Of a stretch of DNA of 64,000 nucleotides, positions 51,425 to 60,856 are shown piece by piece; positions within the stretch are counted from its first letter, which is position 1; each line of letters begins with the position of its first letter. This DNA comes from Lamprobacter modestohalophilus (GTDB taxonomy: Bacteria > Pseudomonadota > Gammaproteobacteria > Chromatiales > Chromatiaceae). Both the position numbers and the translations under genes were made by a program. Where the stretch lies: contig NZ_NRRY01000028.1 in assembly GCF_016583905.1 (NCBI RefSeq), forward strand, positions 1 to 64,000, written 5' to 3'. The notes below the pieces were generated by a model. That model was not told where the DNA came from, ran no database searches, and saw only the letters and a program-made list of their open reading frames with translations.

Positions 51425-52792
51425 ATGAAGCTCGGTGTTGTCATTCTTGCCGCCGGTAAGGGGACGCGGATGCGATCCACCCTGCCGAAGGTCCTACATC
51501 CACTCGCCGGGCGCCCGTTGTTGGGCCATGTGCTCGATGCGGCTGTGGCCTTGGGTGCGGCGCAGGTGTGTGTCGTCTATGGCCACGGCGGCGCGCAAGT
51601 GCCGGCGGCCTTCCCGCAGTCGCAGGCGGTTTGGGTTGAACAAGCCGAACGCTTGGGCACAGGCCATGCCGTTCTGCAGGCGATGCCGGCCATGGCGGCG
51701 ATGGATCGGGTATTAGTGCTCTATGGCGATGTGCCGCTGATCGAGCCCGAGACCCTCAATCGGCTCGTCGATGACACGGCTGAGACTCGCTTGGGCTTGT
51801 TGACCATGGAGCTGACTGATCCGACCGGCTATGGCCGGATCGTGCGCGATAAGAGCAACCGCGTGTTGCGGATCGTCGAGCAGAAGGATGCCAGCACCGC
51901 GGAGCGCGCCATCACCGAGGTGAATACAGGCATCATCGTCGCTGAGCGTGCCTGCCTGGCTGATTGGCTCGGCCGGGTTGGTAACGATAACGTGCAGCGC
52001 GAATACTACCTCACCGACGTCATTGGGCTGGCGGTTGGCGATGGCGTCGCTGTTGCGACCTGTGCGCCGGAGAGCCCGGAGGAGGTCGCAGGTGTCAACG
52101 ACCGCGCGCAGCTCGCGCAGCTCGAGCGCCATTATCAACATGGCCTCGCTGAGAAACTGATGCGAGACGGCACCTCACTCGCGGACCCAACGCGCATTGA
52201 CGTGCGCGGCTCGCTGATCTGTGACCAAGATGTCTTTCTCGACGTCAATCTCATCTGCGAGGGGCGGGTACGCATTGGTGCAAACTGCCGCATCGGGCCG
52301 AACTGTTTTCTCAAGGACTGCACCCTTGGCGTCGGGGTCGAAGTGTTCGCCAACTCGATCATCGACGGCGCCACGGTCGCGGCCGGCGCCCGCATTGGGC
52401 CCTTCGCCCGCTTGCGGCCGGAGACTGAGATTGCCGAAGATTGCCATATCGGTAACTTCGTTGAGGTCAAAAAGTCTCATATTGCCGCCGGTAGCAAGGT
52501 CAATCACCTGAGCTACATTGGTGATGCTGAGATTGGTGCTAGAGTCAACGTCGGCGCTGGCACCATCACCTGCAATTATGACGGCGCGCACAAGCATCTA
52601 ACCCAGATTGGCGATGGCGCCTTCATTGGCTCGAACACGGCACTGGTCGCGCCAGTGACGGTTGGCACTGGCGCAACCATTGGCGCTGGCTCGGTGATCA
52701 GCCGCGACGCCCCGGCGGAAAAGCTGACCCTCACCCGCGCTCGGCAGGCGACGATTGAGGGTTGGCAGCGTCCGGTGAAGTCGTCGAGCTAG
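51425..52792 (+). CDS. glmU: GlmU, bifunctional GlcN-1-P acetyltransferase / GlcNAc-1-P uridyltransferase
   Basis: Makes UDP-GlcNAc for peptidoglycan and lipopolysaccharide. The 455-residue protein has the N-terminal uridyltransferase (LAAGKGTRMRSTLPKVLHPLAG split motif, LYGDVPLIEPETL, EVNTGIIVAE) and the C-terminal left-handed beta helix (RIGANCRIGPNCF, GPFARLRPETEIAEDCHIGN, NHLSYIGDAEIGARVNVGAG, CNYDGAHKH). Length matches E. coli (456). glmS follows in the same direction after 108 bp, as in enterobacteria. Confidence 0.98.
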   Translation: MKLGVVILAAGKGTRMRSTLPKVLHPLAGRPLLGHVLDAAVALGAAQVCVVYGHGGAQVPAAFPQSQAVWVEQAERLGTGHAVLQAMPAMAAMDRVLVLYGDVPLIEPETLNRLVDDTAETRLGLLTMELTDPTGYGRIVRDKSNRVLRIVEQKDASTAERAITEVNTGIIVAERACLADWLGRVGNDNVQREYYLTDVIGLAVGDGVAVATCAPESPEEVAGVNDRAQLAQLERHYQHGLAEKLMRDGTSLADPTRIDVRGSLICDQDVFLDVNLICEGRVRIGANCRIGPNCFLKDCTLGVGVEVFANSIIDGATVAAGARIGPFARLRPETEIAEDCHIGNFVEVKKSHIAAGSKVNHLSYIGDAEIGARVNVGAGTITCNYDGAHKHLTQIGDGAFIGSNTALVAPVTVGTGATIGAGSVISRDAPAEKLTLTRARQATIEGWQRPVKSSS

Positions 52793-52900
52793 GCTTACAG
52801 CCGCTTCCCTCGATGACAGCGAGCAGCATCGGCTGAACAGATCCGCGGCCTGGAATCTTCGGGTCCGGCGGTCAAGGTGAACGGCTATAGGAGCTTCTCT

Positions 52901-54805
52901 ATGTGTGGCATCGTTGGCGCCATTGCGCATCGCCCGGTCTCGCCGATCCTCCTCGAAGGCCTTCGGCGCCTCGAGTATCGTGGCTATGACTCGGCAGGGC
53001 TTGCCGTCATTCAACCGGATGGACCGATTGGCCGCCTGCGCACGCTGGGTAAGGTCTCGACGCTCAGTGCCGCGCTGGAGGAGCAGCCACTTGCCGGAAC
53101 CCTCGGCATCGCCCACACGCGCTGGGCGACGCACGGCGAGCCCTCGACGCAGAACGCACATCCGCACATGGCGCGCGAGCGCTGCGCTCTGGTGCACAAC
53201 GGCATCATCGAGAACCATGAGGTATTACGCCGCGAACAAACCGCAGCCGGTCATCGCTTCACCTCCCAGACCGATACCGAAGTGGTGGTCCATGCGATCT
53301 ACGACCAGCTCGAGGCCGGCCGGGATCTGACCGAGGCGGTCCGAGAGACCATCGCGCGCCTAGATGGGGCCTACGCCCTTGGGGTCATCGATACCCACTA
53401 CCCCGATCGGCTCGTGGCCGCGCGCCAAGGCAGTCCGCTCGTTATCGGCGTTGGCTTCCAAGAATACTTCATCGCCTCAGACGTCTTCGCGCTGCTCCCG
53501 GTCACCAACCGCTTCATCTTTCTCGAAGAAGGCGATGTTGCTGAGCTGCGTCGCGACCAGCTTCGTATCTGGAACGCCCAGGGCGAGCAGGTCGAGCGGC
53601 CGCTGCGTGAATCGTCGGTGGCGGCGGACTCGGCCGAGCGCGGTCAATACCGGCATTTCATGCAGAAGGAGATCTTCGAGCAGCCGCGGGCCGTTGCCGA
53701 CACCCTCGAGGGTCGGCTCAGCAGTGAAGGCGTGCTGCCCGAGGCCTTCGGGGTCGACGCCGAACAGATATTTACTGAGGCGCAGGCGGTCACCATCGTT
53801 GCCTGCGGAACCAGCTACCACGCCGGGCTGGTGGCGCGCTACTGGATCGAATCGCTCGTCGGTCTGCCCTGCAATGTCGAGGTTGCCAGCGAGTACCGGT
53901 ATCGCAAACATGTGGTGCCGCCGGGCTCGTTGTTCGTGACGATCTCACAATCGGGGGAGACCGCCGATACCCTGGCCGCGCTGCGCATCGCCAAGGAGAG
54001 TGGTTACGCGACCACGCTGGCGATCTGCAACGTGCCGGAAAGCAGCCTAGTACGCGAGTCTGATCTGGTGTTGCTGACCCGCGCGGGACCCGAGATCGGT
54101 GTTGCCTCAACCAAGGCGTTCACCACCCAGCTGGTGGCGCTGCTGCTGTTGACGCTGACACTGGCGCGTCTGCAGCCGGCGATTCAGGGGGATCAGGCCG
54201 ATCAGCCCCGACCAGGCGATGACGTCAAGCGGCCTGATGACAAGCGGTCTGATGAACAGGCGCGTGCTGCCCAACAGATTGAGCTGTTACGCTCGCTACC
54301 AGCACAGTTGGAGCGTGTTCTCGCGCTCGATGACCAGGTGGCCGCCCTCGCTGAACAATTCGTCGAGAAGCACCATTGCCTCTTTCTCGGCCGCGGCGAA
54401 GCCTATCCCATCGCGATGGAAGGGGCGCTCAAGCTCAAAGAGATCTCCTACATTCATGCCGAGGCCTATCCGGCCGGTGAGCTCAAACATGGCCCCTTGG
54501 CGCTGATCGACGAGGACATGCCCGTCGTCGTGGTCGCGCCGAACAACGCCCTGCTCGAGAAGCTCAAATCCAACCTCGAGGAGGTCCGCGCCCGCGGCGG
54601 CCAGCTCTTTGTCTTTGCCGATAACCAGGTCGCGTTCCAGCAAGGCCCCGGTGTCACCATCATCCGGGTGCCCGAGACCGACGATCTCATTGATCCGCTG
54701 GTCTTCACCATCCCGCTGCAACTGCTGGCCTATCACGTCGCCGTGCTGAAGGGCACCGATGTTGATCAGCCTCGCAACCTGGCGAAATCTGTCACAGTAG
54801 AATGA
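52901..54805 (+). CDS. glmS: GlmS, glutamine-fructose-6-phosphate aminotransferase
   Basis: Produces glucosamine-6-phosphate, the first step toward UDP-GlcNAc. The mature N-terminal nucleophile is Cys2 in [13 protein letters not shown]; an in-frame ATG 24 bp upstream would bury it, and TAGGAG lies just before the chosen start. Glutaminase motifs ([18 protein letters not shown]) and two SIS domains ([49 protein letters not shown]) are intact. 634 residues against 609 in E. coli; the surplus is a charged insert ([20 protein letters not shown]) between the SIS domains. No glmS riboswitch is seen. Confidence 0.97.
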   Translation: MCGIVGAIAHRPVSPILLEGLRRLEYRGYDSAGLAVIQPDGPIGRLRTLGKVSTLSAALEEQPLAGTLGIAHTRWATHGEPSTQNAHPHMARERCALVHNGIIENHEVLRREQTAAGHRFTSQTDTEVVVHAIYDQLEAGRDLTEAVRETIARLDGAYALGVIDTHYPDRLVAARQGSPLVIGVGFQEYFIASDVFALLPVTNRFIFLEEGDVAELRRDQLRIWNAQGEQVERPLRESSVAADSAERGQYRHFMQKEIFEQPRAVADTLEGRLSSEGVLPEAFGVDAEQIFTEAQAVTIVACGTSYHAGLVARYWIESLVGLPCNVEVASEYRYRKHVVPPGSLFVTISQSGETADTLAALRIAKESGYATTLAICNVPESSLVRESDLVLLTRAGPEIGVASTKAFTTQLVALLLLTLTLARLQPAIQGDQADQPRPGDDVKRPDDKRSDEQARAAQQIELLRSLPAQLERVLALDDQVAALAEQFVEKHHCLFLGRGEAYPIAMEGALKLKEISYIHAEAYPAGELKHGPLALIDEDMPVVVVAPNNALLEKLKSNLEEVRARGGQLFVFADNQVAFQQGPGVTIIRVPETDDLIDPLVFTIPLQLLAYHVAVLKGTDVDQPRNLAKSVTVE

Positions 54806-54831
54806 CCATCAAGGTCCGGGAGGAGGCTCGC

Positions 54832-56220
54832 ATGAAGCCGAGTAACATCCAGGCAAGCCTATTCGGGCTGATACTACTGATGGCCGAAGTCACCGGGGTT
54901 ATCCACGTCGGCTTGATCACGCCCGGCCATTGTGAACCTGATCAAGCGCTGTTCAATGGCGAAACACAATCCGCTGGGCTGTTAGCGGCATCGTCAGTCG
55001 CGGGCGGACGACTGCCCGAGACACGAATCGTCGATGGCTCTGACGCTCAATTAGGTCAGTGGCCTTGGCAGGTTGCCGTTCTCGCGGGCAATTACTTATG
55101 CGGTGGCTCCCTCATCTCACCTCACTGGATCGTTACTGCCGCCCATTGCACCTTCGACGGAGCAGGGTGGCCGTTCAATGTGTCGGAAATGCGTGTTAGG
55201 GCGGGTTCTCTGAGTTTTCGCTCAGGAGGGCAAACAAGAGAGATTTTCCAGGTTATTCGTCACCCTCAATATAATCCTTTCACATTTGAAAATGATATTG
55301 CCTTATTAAGTGTTTCTCAGCCGATCGTTGGTGAATATATTGGAACCATTTCTCCTTTGTTGCCGTCACAGGAGCCGGATTTGGCTCCGAATGGAGGAGA
55401 TTCCATCGTCATTGGCTGGGGGACGCTTCGTGAAAATGGAGCGGCATCCGACATCCTGCAACAAGTCACGCTACCCCTATTGACCTCAGAGCGATGTCGT
55501 CAAACCCTCTATGGCGCGCTGATCACTGAGAACATGCTATGTGCTGGCTTTCTAGAAGGAGGCAAGGATGCTTGCCAAGGTGATAGTGGAGGTCCACTCA
55601 TGGTTGCTGATCAGGCTAGGGGATATCGGCTAGCCGGAATTGTAAGCTGGGGTAACGGTTGTGCGCGCCCTGGATACCCAGGTGTCTACACCCGAGTATC
55701 ACGCTATGTTGATTGGATCGAAGGCCAAACAGGGCTTGATTTCGCGCTCACAAGCCGAAGAAACATCTATCGGTTCCAAAACATCCAGAGCGAATCCCAC
55801 TTTTATACTTCATCCTCGCTGGAGCGTGATTATTTAACCAAGAATTTCCCAGAAAGCTATATTGAAGAAGGACCAGTCTGGAGCGAGCCAACAGATTTAG
55901 AAAACGACTCACTGGTGCCTGTCTACCGCTTTCGTCATTCAATCACAGGCTCTTGGTTTTATACGGCCTACAGAGAAGAAAAAGAGAATATTTTAGAGAC
56001 GCTGCCAGAATGGGGTTATGAGGGCATTGCTTGGTACGCCTATCTCACCCAGGTTTCTGGCACGATACCTGTACACCGGTTTTGGAACAGCCTGGTGCAA
56101 GCGCCATTCTATACCGCCAGCGAAGCTGAAAAAGTGTCGATTTTGCAGAACTACCCGCACTTCATCGACCAAGGGATTGCCTGGTTCTCCTATGGCGTCC
56201 GCGCTGACAATCCTCAATAA
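54832..56220 (+). CDS. Exported trypsin-like serine protease (S1) with three C-terminal DUF5648-type repeats
   Basis: 462 residues; AGGAGG five bases before the ATG fixes the start. A hydrophobic N-terminal segment (9-30) directs export. Activation site Arg65-Ile66 (TRIVDGSDAQLGQWPWQVAV), catalytic His105 (TAAHC), Asp155 (ENDIALL) and Ser252 (GDSGGP); Asp246 six residues earlier predicts Lys/Arg specificity. The C-terminus carries three repeats with RFxN...FYT...EGxxW (from about 316): YRFQNIQSESHFYTSS, YRFRHSITGSWFYTAY, HRFWNSLVQAPFYTAS. Codon use is visibly more A/T-rich than the neighbours, suggesting acquisition. Possible role in extracellular proteolysis; target unknown. Confidence 0.9.
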   Translation: MKPSNIQASLFGLILLMAEVTGVIHVGLITPGHCEPDQALFNGETQSAGLLAASSVAGGRLPETRIVDGSDAQLGQWPWQVAVLAGNYLCGGSLISPHWIVTAAHCTFDGAGWPFNVSEMRVRAGSLSFRSGGQTREIFQVIRHPQYNPFTFENDIALLSVSQPIVGEYIGTISPLLPSQEPDLAPNGGDSIVIGWGTLRENGAASDILQQVTLPLLTSERCRQTLYGALITENMLCAGFLEGGKDACQGDSGGPLMVADQARGYRLAGIVSWGNGCARPGYPGVYTRVSRYVDWIEGQTGLDFALTSRRNIYRFQNIQSESHFYTSSSLERDYLTKNFPESYIEEGPVWSEPTDLENDSLVPVYRFRHSITGSWFYTAYREEKENILETLPEWGYEGIAWYAYLTQVSGTIPVHRFWNSLVQAPFYTASEAEKVSILQNYPHFIDQGIAWFSYGVRADNPQ

Positions 56221-56243
56221 AGCCTGAGTCGCGCCACTTGAAC

Positions 56244-56257
56244 TTGATCTAGGTCAA
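56244..56257. promoter_or_regulatory. FNR/Anr-like box
   Basis: TTGATCTAGGTCAA matches the FNR/Anr consensus TTGATNNNNATCAA at nine of ten fixed bases. It stands 97 bp before the small exported protein gene and just after the protease gene, so oxygen-responsive control of the downstream gene(s) is possible. A clear -10 at the right distance was not found. Confidence 0.45.
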
Positions 56258-56353
56258 TATGCGACGCCGCCTGCGAGCTAACGCCGTCACAACCATACTG
56301 TAGCCATAAAGTTAGACTAAACTGTAAGTCGTAATCGTGGTGTTAGGAGATTT

Positions 56354-56977
56354 ATGATGAAAAAGTTGATTGCGCTTACCCTCTTAGTTAGCTTGGTCGC
56401 ACCCCTGAAAGCCTTCGCAGAGGACTGGTATGCTGGAGTCACGTTTTTGCAGGCCGAAGGGATGAATGCCTGCGTGATCGCGCGTTTCAAGGCATCGGAT
56501 GGCTCCTATACCCTGTCCCAGGCAGACGCGCTCTACACGGTGTTGTTCGGGGCATTGGCGGATGTCGATACGGGCGATGTGCTCGTGGATAATCAACTAC
56601 CGTCTCAGGTACAGGCAGGGGGGAATACTGGAGAGGGGCTGCTCAGCGCTTTCCTCGACAAAGGCACCTCAGTCTGTACCTTCGGTGGTCAACCTGCTGA
56701 TGCTGTCGGCTTTCTCAGTACCTTCCGCTGTGAGTACCAGAACGAAAACCAGATGTGCTTCCGCTTGTACATCGATGCGGGACAAAATGATTTGTCGATG
56801 CTCGGCATCCCGCCCGGAGTTGCCACGATCGGCGGCATGTTCGTTAAACGAGAGCTCTGGGATGTGATCATGACATTGATCATGCAGAACAGCCGAGGTG
56901 GTATCGATGTGCTGGGCGGCTACAGTGATGGGCAGTCAAATCTCTTGAATCTCATCATCCCGAGCGCCGGTGAGTGA
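56354..56977 (+). CDS. Small exported protein of unknown function
   Basis: 207 residues not recognised as any family. Signal peptide MKKLIALTLLVSLVAPLKAFA with probable cleavage before EDWYAG. The mature part has four Cys (NACVIAR, SVCTFGG, FRCEYQ, QMCFRL), which could form two disulfides in the periplasm. GTTAGGAG precedes the ATG pair. Lies between two other exported proteins on the same strand. Confidence 0.8.
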   Translation: MMKKLIALTLLVSLVAPLKAFAEDWYAGVTFLQAEGMNACVIARFKASDGSYTLSQADALYTVLFGALADVDTGDVLVDNQLPSQVQAGGNTGEGLLSAFLDKGTSVCTFGGQPADAVGFLSTFRCEYQNENQMCFRLYIDAGQNDLSMLGIPPGVATIGGMFVKRELWDVIMTLIMQNSRGGIDVLGGYSDGQSNLLNLIIPSAGE

Positions 56978-57064
56978 CCGCCTGTAGCAGCAGAGTGATC
57001 AAACGAATGCACTGACACTGTCAGCCTAGATAACACGTCAACAACAGGCCCGCTGCATCCACTG

Positions 57065-59044
57065 ATGCGCAACCATTACAGGCGATCGCAGCCGTGGCCG
57101 CGCCAACCGGCGCGGCCTTGGGTTATTGCTAACGCGCTTTTGCTATTGTTGTTCTCACAGTCCGCAGGGGCTTGGCATACCTTCACGCATCCTCTCATCG
57201 TCGAGGCCGCCTACAATGCCCTGCCTGTTGACATTCAGCAGGCTTTTCGTGATCGCTTAGACGACGTCAAGCGTGGCTCGATCGCCCCCGACTTGCTCGG
57301 CGACTGGATCAACCACGAGATCGATCTGCATCCGAGTATCGACTTCAGCCGGCCAGAATCGCTGCTCAATCTTCAGGCGACCGCGGCCCAGGTCGTTGAC
57401 GAGCTTGGTTCTGGCTCCAGCAGTGCGGCTCAGCGACTCGGTGAGTTCTTCCACTACGCACAAGACCACCTGCATCCGCTCCACACGGGCAACGACCCTC
57501 GGGAAACAGCTTTACTGCATCGGCAGCAAGAGCAGCAGACCTATGCCCGCCGCGCTGAGCTGCCGCAGTTCGCCGACCCTGGCATCCGACGCTGGGATCA
57601 GGTCATGGCATGGGCCGAGGTCGCGATACCGCGCGCTAATCGCCTCTATTCACCTTGGGTTGAGGCCGCCGTTGCCGAGACCGACAGCTTTCCGCTGGCG
57701 GTCAAGGCCTTTCATCAGGCCGTTGCAGATACCCGCGACCTCTGGGTTAGTCTCTGGTATCAGGCCTTCCCCGAACAGGCCCGGATGCACCTGCAGCTTA
57801 ATCGCACGGCGCTTCAACCTGGCCAAGGCGTCCGCATGACAGTATCGCCATCCATGCCTGCGCTTGACTCCTCCCCTGATCGCGTTGCCGACGCCATCAC
57901 CAGCCCCGCCATTGAGCTCAGTTGGACTCAGATCACCGATGGCGCTGTCTTAAAAACGGAAGCCCCTGTACTGATCAACAACCAGACCATGGTCGATGCC
58001 CCATTGATCGAGGGCGACTACCGACTGACCGCCCAGCACGAAGGCCAGAGCAGCGACGTCTTGGTCAAGGTCAGGCGTCAGCCGTTCTTCGACATCTCGA
58101 CGCTCGCACCATTGGCCTATGTGCTTGAGGCACGCTGGCCGCACAGTCCCATGCATTTTCGTCAATCCGTACAGCCATGGGACTTCATCGCGGTTGGTGG
58201 CTGTCGTGATGACCCGATGACCGAGCTTGAGGAAGGGATCGCATCGCCGTTCATCCCTGGAGACTTCACCCATCTCAGCGTCTACCTTGGCCGCGACGCA
58301 GCCGGGCGCCCGATCGCGATGGAACTCACGGATGAGATCAGGCTGCCAGAGATCACCCAACTGCGCATCACAGTCTTGCCCGAGGGGTCCGACGAAGCCC
58401 CCGATCGGCTCGGTCTCCCCCAGGTCGAGATTGGCTACCAACACTGCCACTGGCGCTGGTCTCGACCCTTGCAGCCCGCGGATCGCGACGCCGTTGCGGA
58501 CGCCGCCGATACGCTGATCGCCACCCTCCAGCGCCACTGGCAGAGCGATTTTCCGTACCAGCTTCCATACCTTTGGTCGGGCCAGCTTCTTGACCGTAAC
58601 GTCTGGCTCATTGATGACGGCCTCGAGCTAGGGGCAAATTGCACCGATTACTGGCTCAGCGTGCTCGAAGAGGTTGCCGGCGTCTGCCTGACCGGCACCC
58701 GCATGTCTGCTGCTGAAATCACCGACTTCTTCCAGACTGATCCTATTGGCTCAAAGACCCCGATCCCGGATTTCCTCAATCCCTTGCCCTTCCCGGTCAC
58801 TGCCAAGGATATTCTCAATCTTGGCTACACAATCATTGACCCACCGCCACATCGTTTCAGCTGTGATGGCACTGAAGAAACCGGCCTGGCCTTTCCGAGC
58901 CGCTTCATCCTCAGCCCCGATCTTGGCCAGTCGAGTTTTCTGCCAACCGCCGCCGTGCTGCCGCCTCCGAGTCCTTGGTGGGCCTTGATCAGGCAACTCT
59001 ATCAGCGGCTCCAGCTAGGCCTTCAGGTTCCACAACAACCCTAA
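57065..59044 (+). CDS. Exported zinc phospholipase C-like protein fused to a permuted papain-like (YiiX-type) domain
   Basis: 659 residues. The signal peptide ends SQSAGA before Trp37-His38, so the mature protein would begin with Trp; in zinc-dependent phospholipase C and P1-type nucleases the N-terminal Trp amino group binds zinc. Further candidate ligands: His42 (WHTFTHPLIVEAAYNALP), Asp in GSIAPDLLGDW, and HYAQDHLHPLHTG. A middle beta-rich section follows. The C-terminal part has GDFTHLSVYLGRDAAGRP and later LELGANCTDYWLSVLEE, a His-before-Cys order as in permuted NlpC/P60 (YiiX/LRAT-like) enzymes. Both activities are inferred from motifs only. Confidence 0.7.
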   Translation: MRNHYRRSQPWPRQPARPWVIANALLLLLFSQSAGAWHTFTHPLIVEAAYNALPVDIQQAFRDRLDDVKRGSIAPDLLGDWINHEIDLHPSIDFSRPESLLNLQATAAQVVDELGSGSSSAAQRLGEFFHYAQDHLHPLHTGNDPRETALLHRQQEQQTYARRAELPQFADPGIRRWDQVMAWAEVAIPRANRLYSPWVEAAVAETDSFPLAVKAFHQAVADTRDLWVSLWYQAFPEQARMHLQLNRTALQPGQGVRMTVSPSMPALDSSPDRVADAITSPAIELSWTQITDGAVLKTEAPVLINNQTMVDAPLIEGDYRLTAQHEGQSSDVLVKVRRQPFFDISTLAPLAYVLEARWPHSPMHFRQSVQPWDFIAVGGCRDDPMTELEEGIASPFIPGDFTHLSVYLGRDAAGRPIAMELTDEIRLPEITQLRITVLPEGSDEAPDRLGLPQVEIGYQHCHWRWSRPLQPADRDAVADAADTLIATLQRHWQSDFPYQLPYLWSGQLLDRNVWLIDDGLELGANCTDYWLSVLEEVAGVCLTGTRMSAAEITDFFQTDPIGSKTPIPDFLNPLPFPVTAKDILNLGYTIIDPPPHRFSCDGTEETGLAFPSRFILSPDLGQSSFLPTAAVLPPPSPWWALIRQLYQRLQLGLQVPQQP

Positions 59045-59110
59045 CGGATGCCCAACGCGATGGGACCAAGGTGTCCGCTGGAGTGACTGAGCCAACAGCG
59101 GTGCGGTGAT

Positions 59111-60310
59111 CTAGCGAACGCCTTCCGCAAGCGCCTCAGCATAAACACCGCTGATGGCCTCTGCGATCGAATCGATCCGAAACTCGCGGGCCAAAGCGAG
59201 AGCACCGTTCTGCCCGAGTCTCAGGCGGAGGCTTGGCGCATGAGCAAGATGCTCGAGGGCCTTGGTGAGCGCTGCTGAATCTCCTGGTGGGAACAACAAG
59301 CCATTGTCGGCCTTTTCGACCACCCAGCCGGCGCCTGAGCCGGGTATTGCGCTGACCACCACCGGCTTTGCAAAGCGCATCGCCTCAAGCAGCACCATTC
59401 CGAAGGCTTCAGTGCGCTCCAGCGATGGTAGACAAAGCAGATCGCAACTGGTGAGAAGCGCTGCGACTTCCGAGTCTGAGCAAGAGCCAAGCAACTGGAC
59501 ACGGTCTCGGAGGCCGAGATCCGAGATCATCTGGCTGAGCAGCGGCGCTCGGTCGCCGCTGCCGACGATCAGGACCTGCGCGTTCGGCATCGCAGCGATG
59601 GCACGCAACAACACCTCGTGGCCTTTGTAATAGGTGAGCCGGCCGATCGCGAGCACACGGAGTCGACCAGGCTTCCAATGCTGGGCAACGCGGCCCATAA
59701 CCTCGGCACTTGGGGCGCAGACTCTGGCCGCGTCGAGGCCGAGCGGGATGATTGTGCAGCGGTCGCGCCACGGCAGCAGCGCCTCGCTCGCCTCGAGGTA
59801 GGGCGGGGAGGTCGCAATCACCGCTCGGCTATGCCGCAACAGGCGTTGTTCAAAAGGCCGGTAAAACTGATAGGCTAACGCCAGACGCCGGTCCAACTGT
59901 GACGCCACCAAGTCGGCATGCCAATGCACCACCCAAGGCAGCCGCCGCGCGCTCGGCAGGCTCAGTGCAGCCAGGGCCGAGCTATTCGGGAGATGCAGGT
60001 GGAGAATGTTCGGCGCAAATTCGCGAATGGCCCGATTGAGCCAAAGCGGAAAGGTCGGCGCGATCGGCACATAGAGCACCCGCCCGAGGCAGGGCGCGCG
60101 ATAGATCGGCAATGCGCAGCCTGCGTCTGGCGTAACACGGTGCCAACCGGGTTGCTCGTGGTGCACAAGAGCCGCCGCGGATAGTCCAGATGTTTGCTGC
60201 GCTTGCAACAAGTCCCACAGGAAGTGCTCCATCCCGCCCGCGAATGGGGGCAGAAATTTGCCGATGTGCAGTACACGCGGCGCGGGCTGGCGAGTTGGTT
60301 GTGCGCTCAC
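59111..60310 (-). CDS. GT4-family glycosyltransferase
   Basis: GT-B fold glycosyltransferase, about 399 residues. N-terminal HIGKFLPPFAGGMEHFLWDL, C-terminal sugar-nucleotide region RLRVLAIGRLTYYKGHEVLLRA, VLIVGSGDRAPLL and the E-x7-E motif in LERTEAFGMVLLEAM. The frame is open further upstream to a TTG (60382), but no family sequence lies there; I start at GTG 60310 just upstream of the conserved N-terminus. Follows the DUF2304 gene by 25 bp on the same strand. Probable role in surface polysaccharide synthesis. Confidence 0.88.
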   Translation of the reverse strand: MSAQPTRQPAPRVLHIGKFLPPFAGGMEHFLWDLLQAQQTSGLSAAALVHHEQPGWHRVTPDAGCALPIYRAPCLGRVLYVPIAPTFPLWLNRAIREFAPNILHLHLPNSSALAALSLPSARRLPWVVHWHADLVASQLDRRLALAYQFYRPFEQRLLRHSRAVIATSPPYLEASEALLPWRDRCTIIPLGLDAARVCAPSAEVMGRVAQHWKPGRLRVLAIGRLTYYKGHEVLLRAIAAMPNAQVLIVGSGDRAPLLSQMISDLGLRDRVQLLGSCSDSEVAALLTSCDLLCLPSLERTEAFGMVLLEAMRFAKPVVVSAIPGSGAGWVVEKADNGLLFPPGDSAALTKALEHLAHAPSLRLRLGQNGALALAREFRIDSIAEAISGVYAEALAEGVR

Positions 60311-60335
60311 GAACAAAATGCCGTAGTCATTCCAC

Positions 60336-60704
60336 TCAAGCCGAGTCACGCTCGGTTTTGCTTCGATCACGCAGTTCGGCAAGCCGCGCCTCGAGGATCG
60401 CCATGCGTTGAGCCATGCGTCGGATTTGTCGTTCCTGACGCGAGCGCTCTAGGTCCATGGTTAACATCTTGATCAGTAACAGCGAGAAACCGAGTACAAC
60501 CGCCAAGATGGGTGGGTAGTTGACTCCAACCTGGCTGGCCAGCAAATCGAACAGGCGAGGAAAAAAACCTAGGCCGACGACCACGACGCCGACACCCACC
60601 CACCAGAGTGCGTAAGGCCCGTGGAGATGAGAGCGACGAACTAGCCACAAGATCGTGCTGGCGAGAGCGAGTCCGATAACGATCGACGTCCACTGATAGG
60701 TCAT
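60336..60704 (-). CDS. DUF2304 membrane protein
   Basis: 122 residues, three helices (WTSIVIGLALASTILWLVRR, LWWVGVGVVVVGLGFF, PILAVVLGFSLLLIKMLTM) and a C-terminal charged coiled coil (LERSRQERQIRRMAQRMAIL). DUF2304 proteins usually sit with dolichyl-phosphate-type GT2 enzymes and help membrane-linked glycosylation. ATG at 60704 is preferred over an upstream TTG. A GT2 gene lies at the end of the window, consistent with this partnership. Confidence 0.85.
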   Translation of the reverse strand: MTYQWTSIVIGLALASTILWLVRRSHLHGPYALWWVGVGVVVVGLGFFPRLFDLLASQVGVNYPPILAVVLGFSLLLIKMLTMDLERSRQERQIRRMAQRMAILEARLAELRDRSKTERDSA

Positions 60705-60856
60705 GCTTACTGTCAACAACTCTCGGTGTTGGGTTTCCGGGGTGGCGCCCTTCCATGAGCGTTAGGATACAAGGTCACAAAGTGTCATGCTGTGACTGAT
60801 GCTTGATGCAGAGCGGGCGAACCAGCTGAATGCCCGAGCGGAGAGGAGATAGCGAG

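Noticed and set aside
52793-52900. glmS ribozyme or a structured leader before glmS
   Set aside because: The gap is only 108 bp with no recognisable conserved core, and glmS ribozymes are a feature of Firmicutes.
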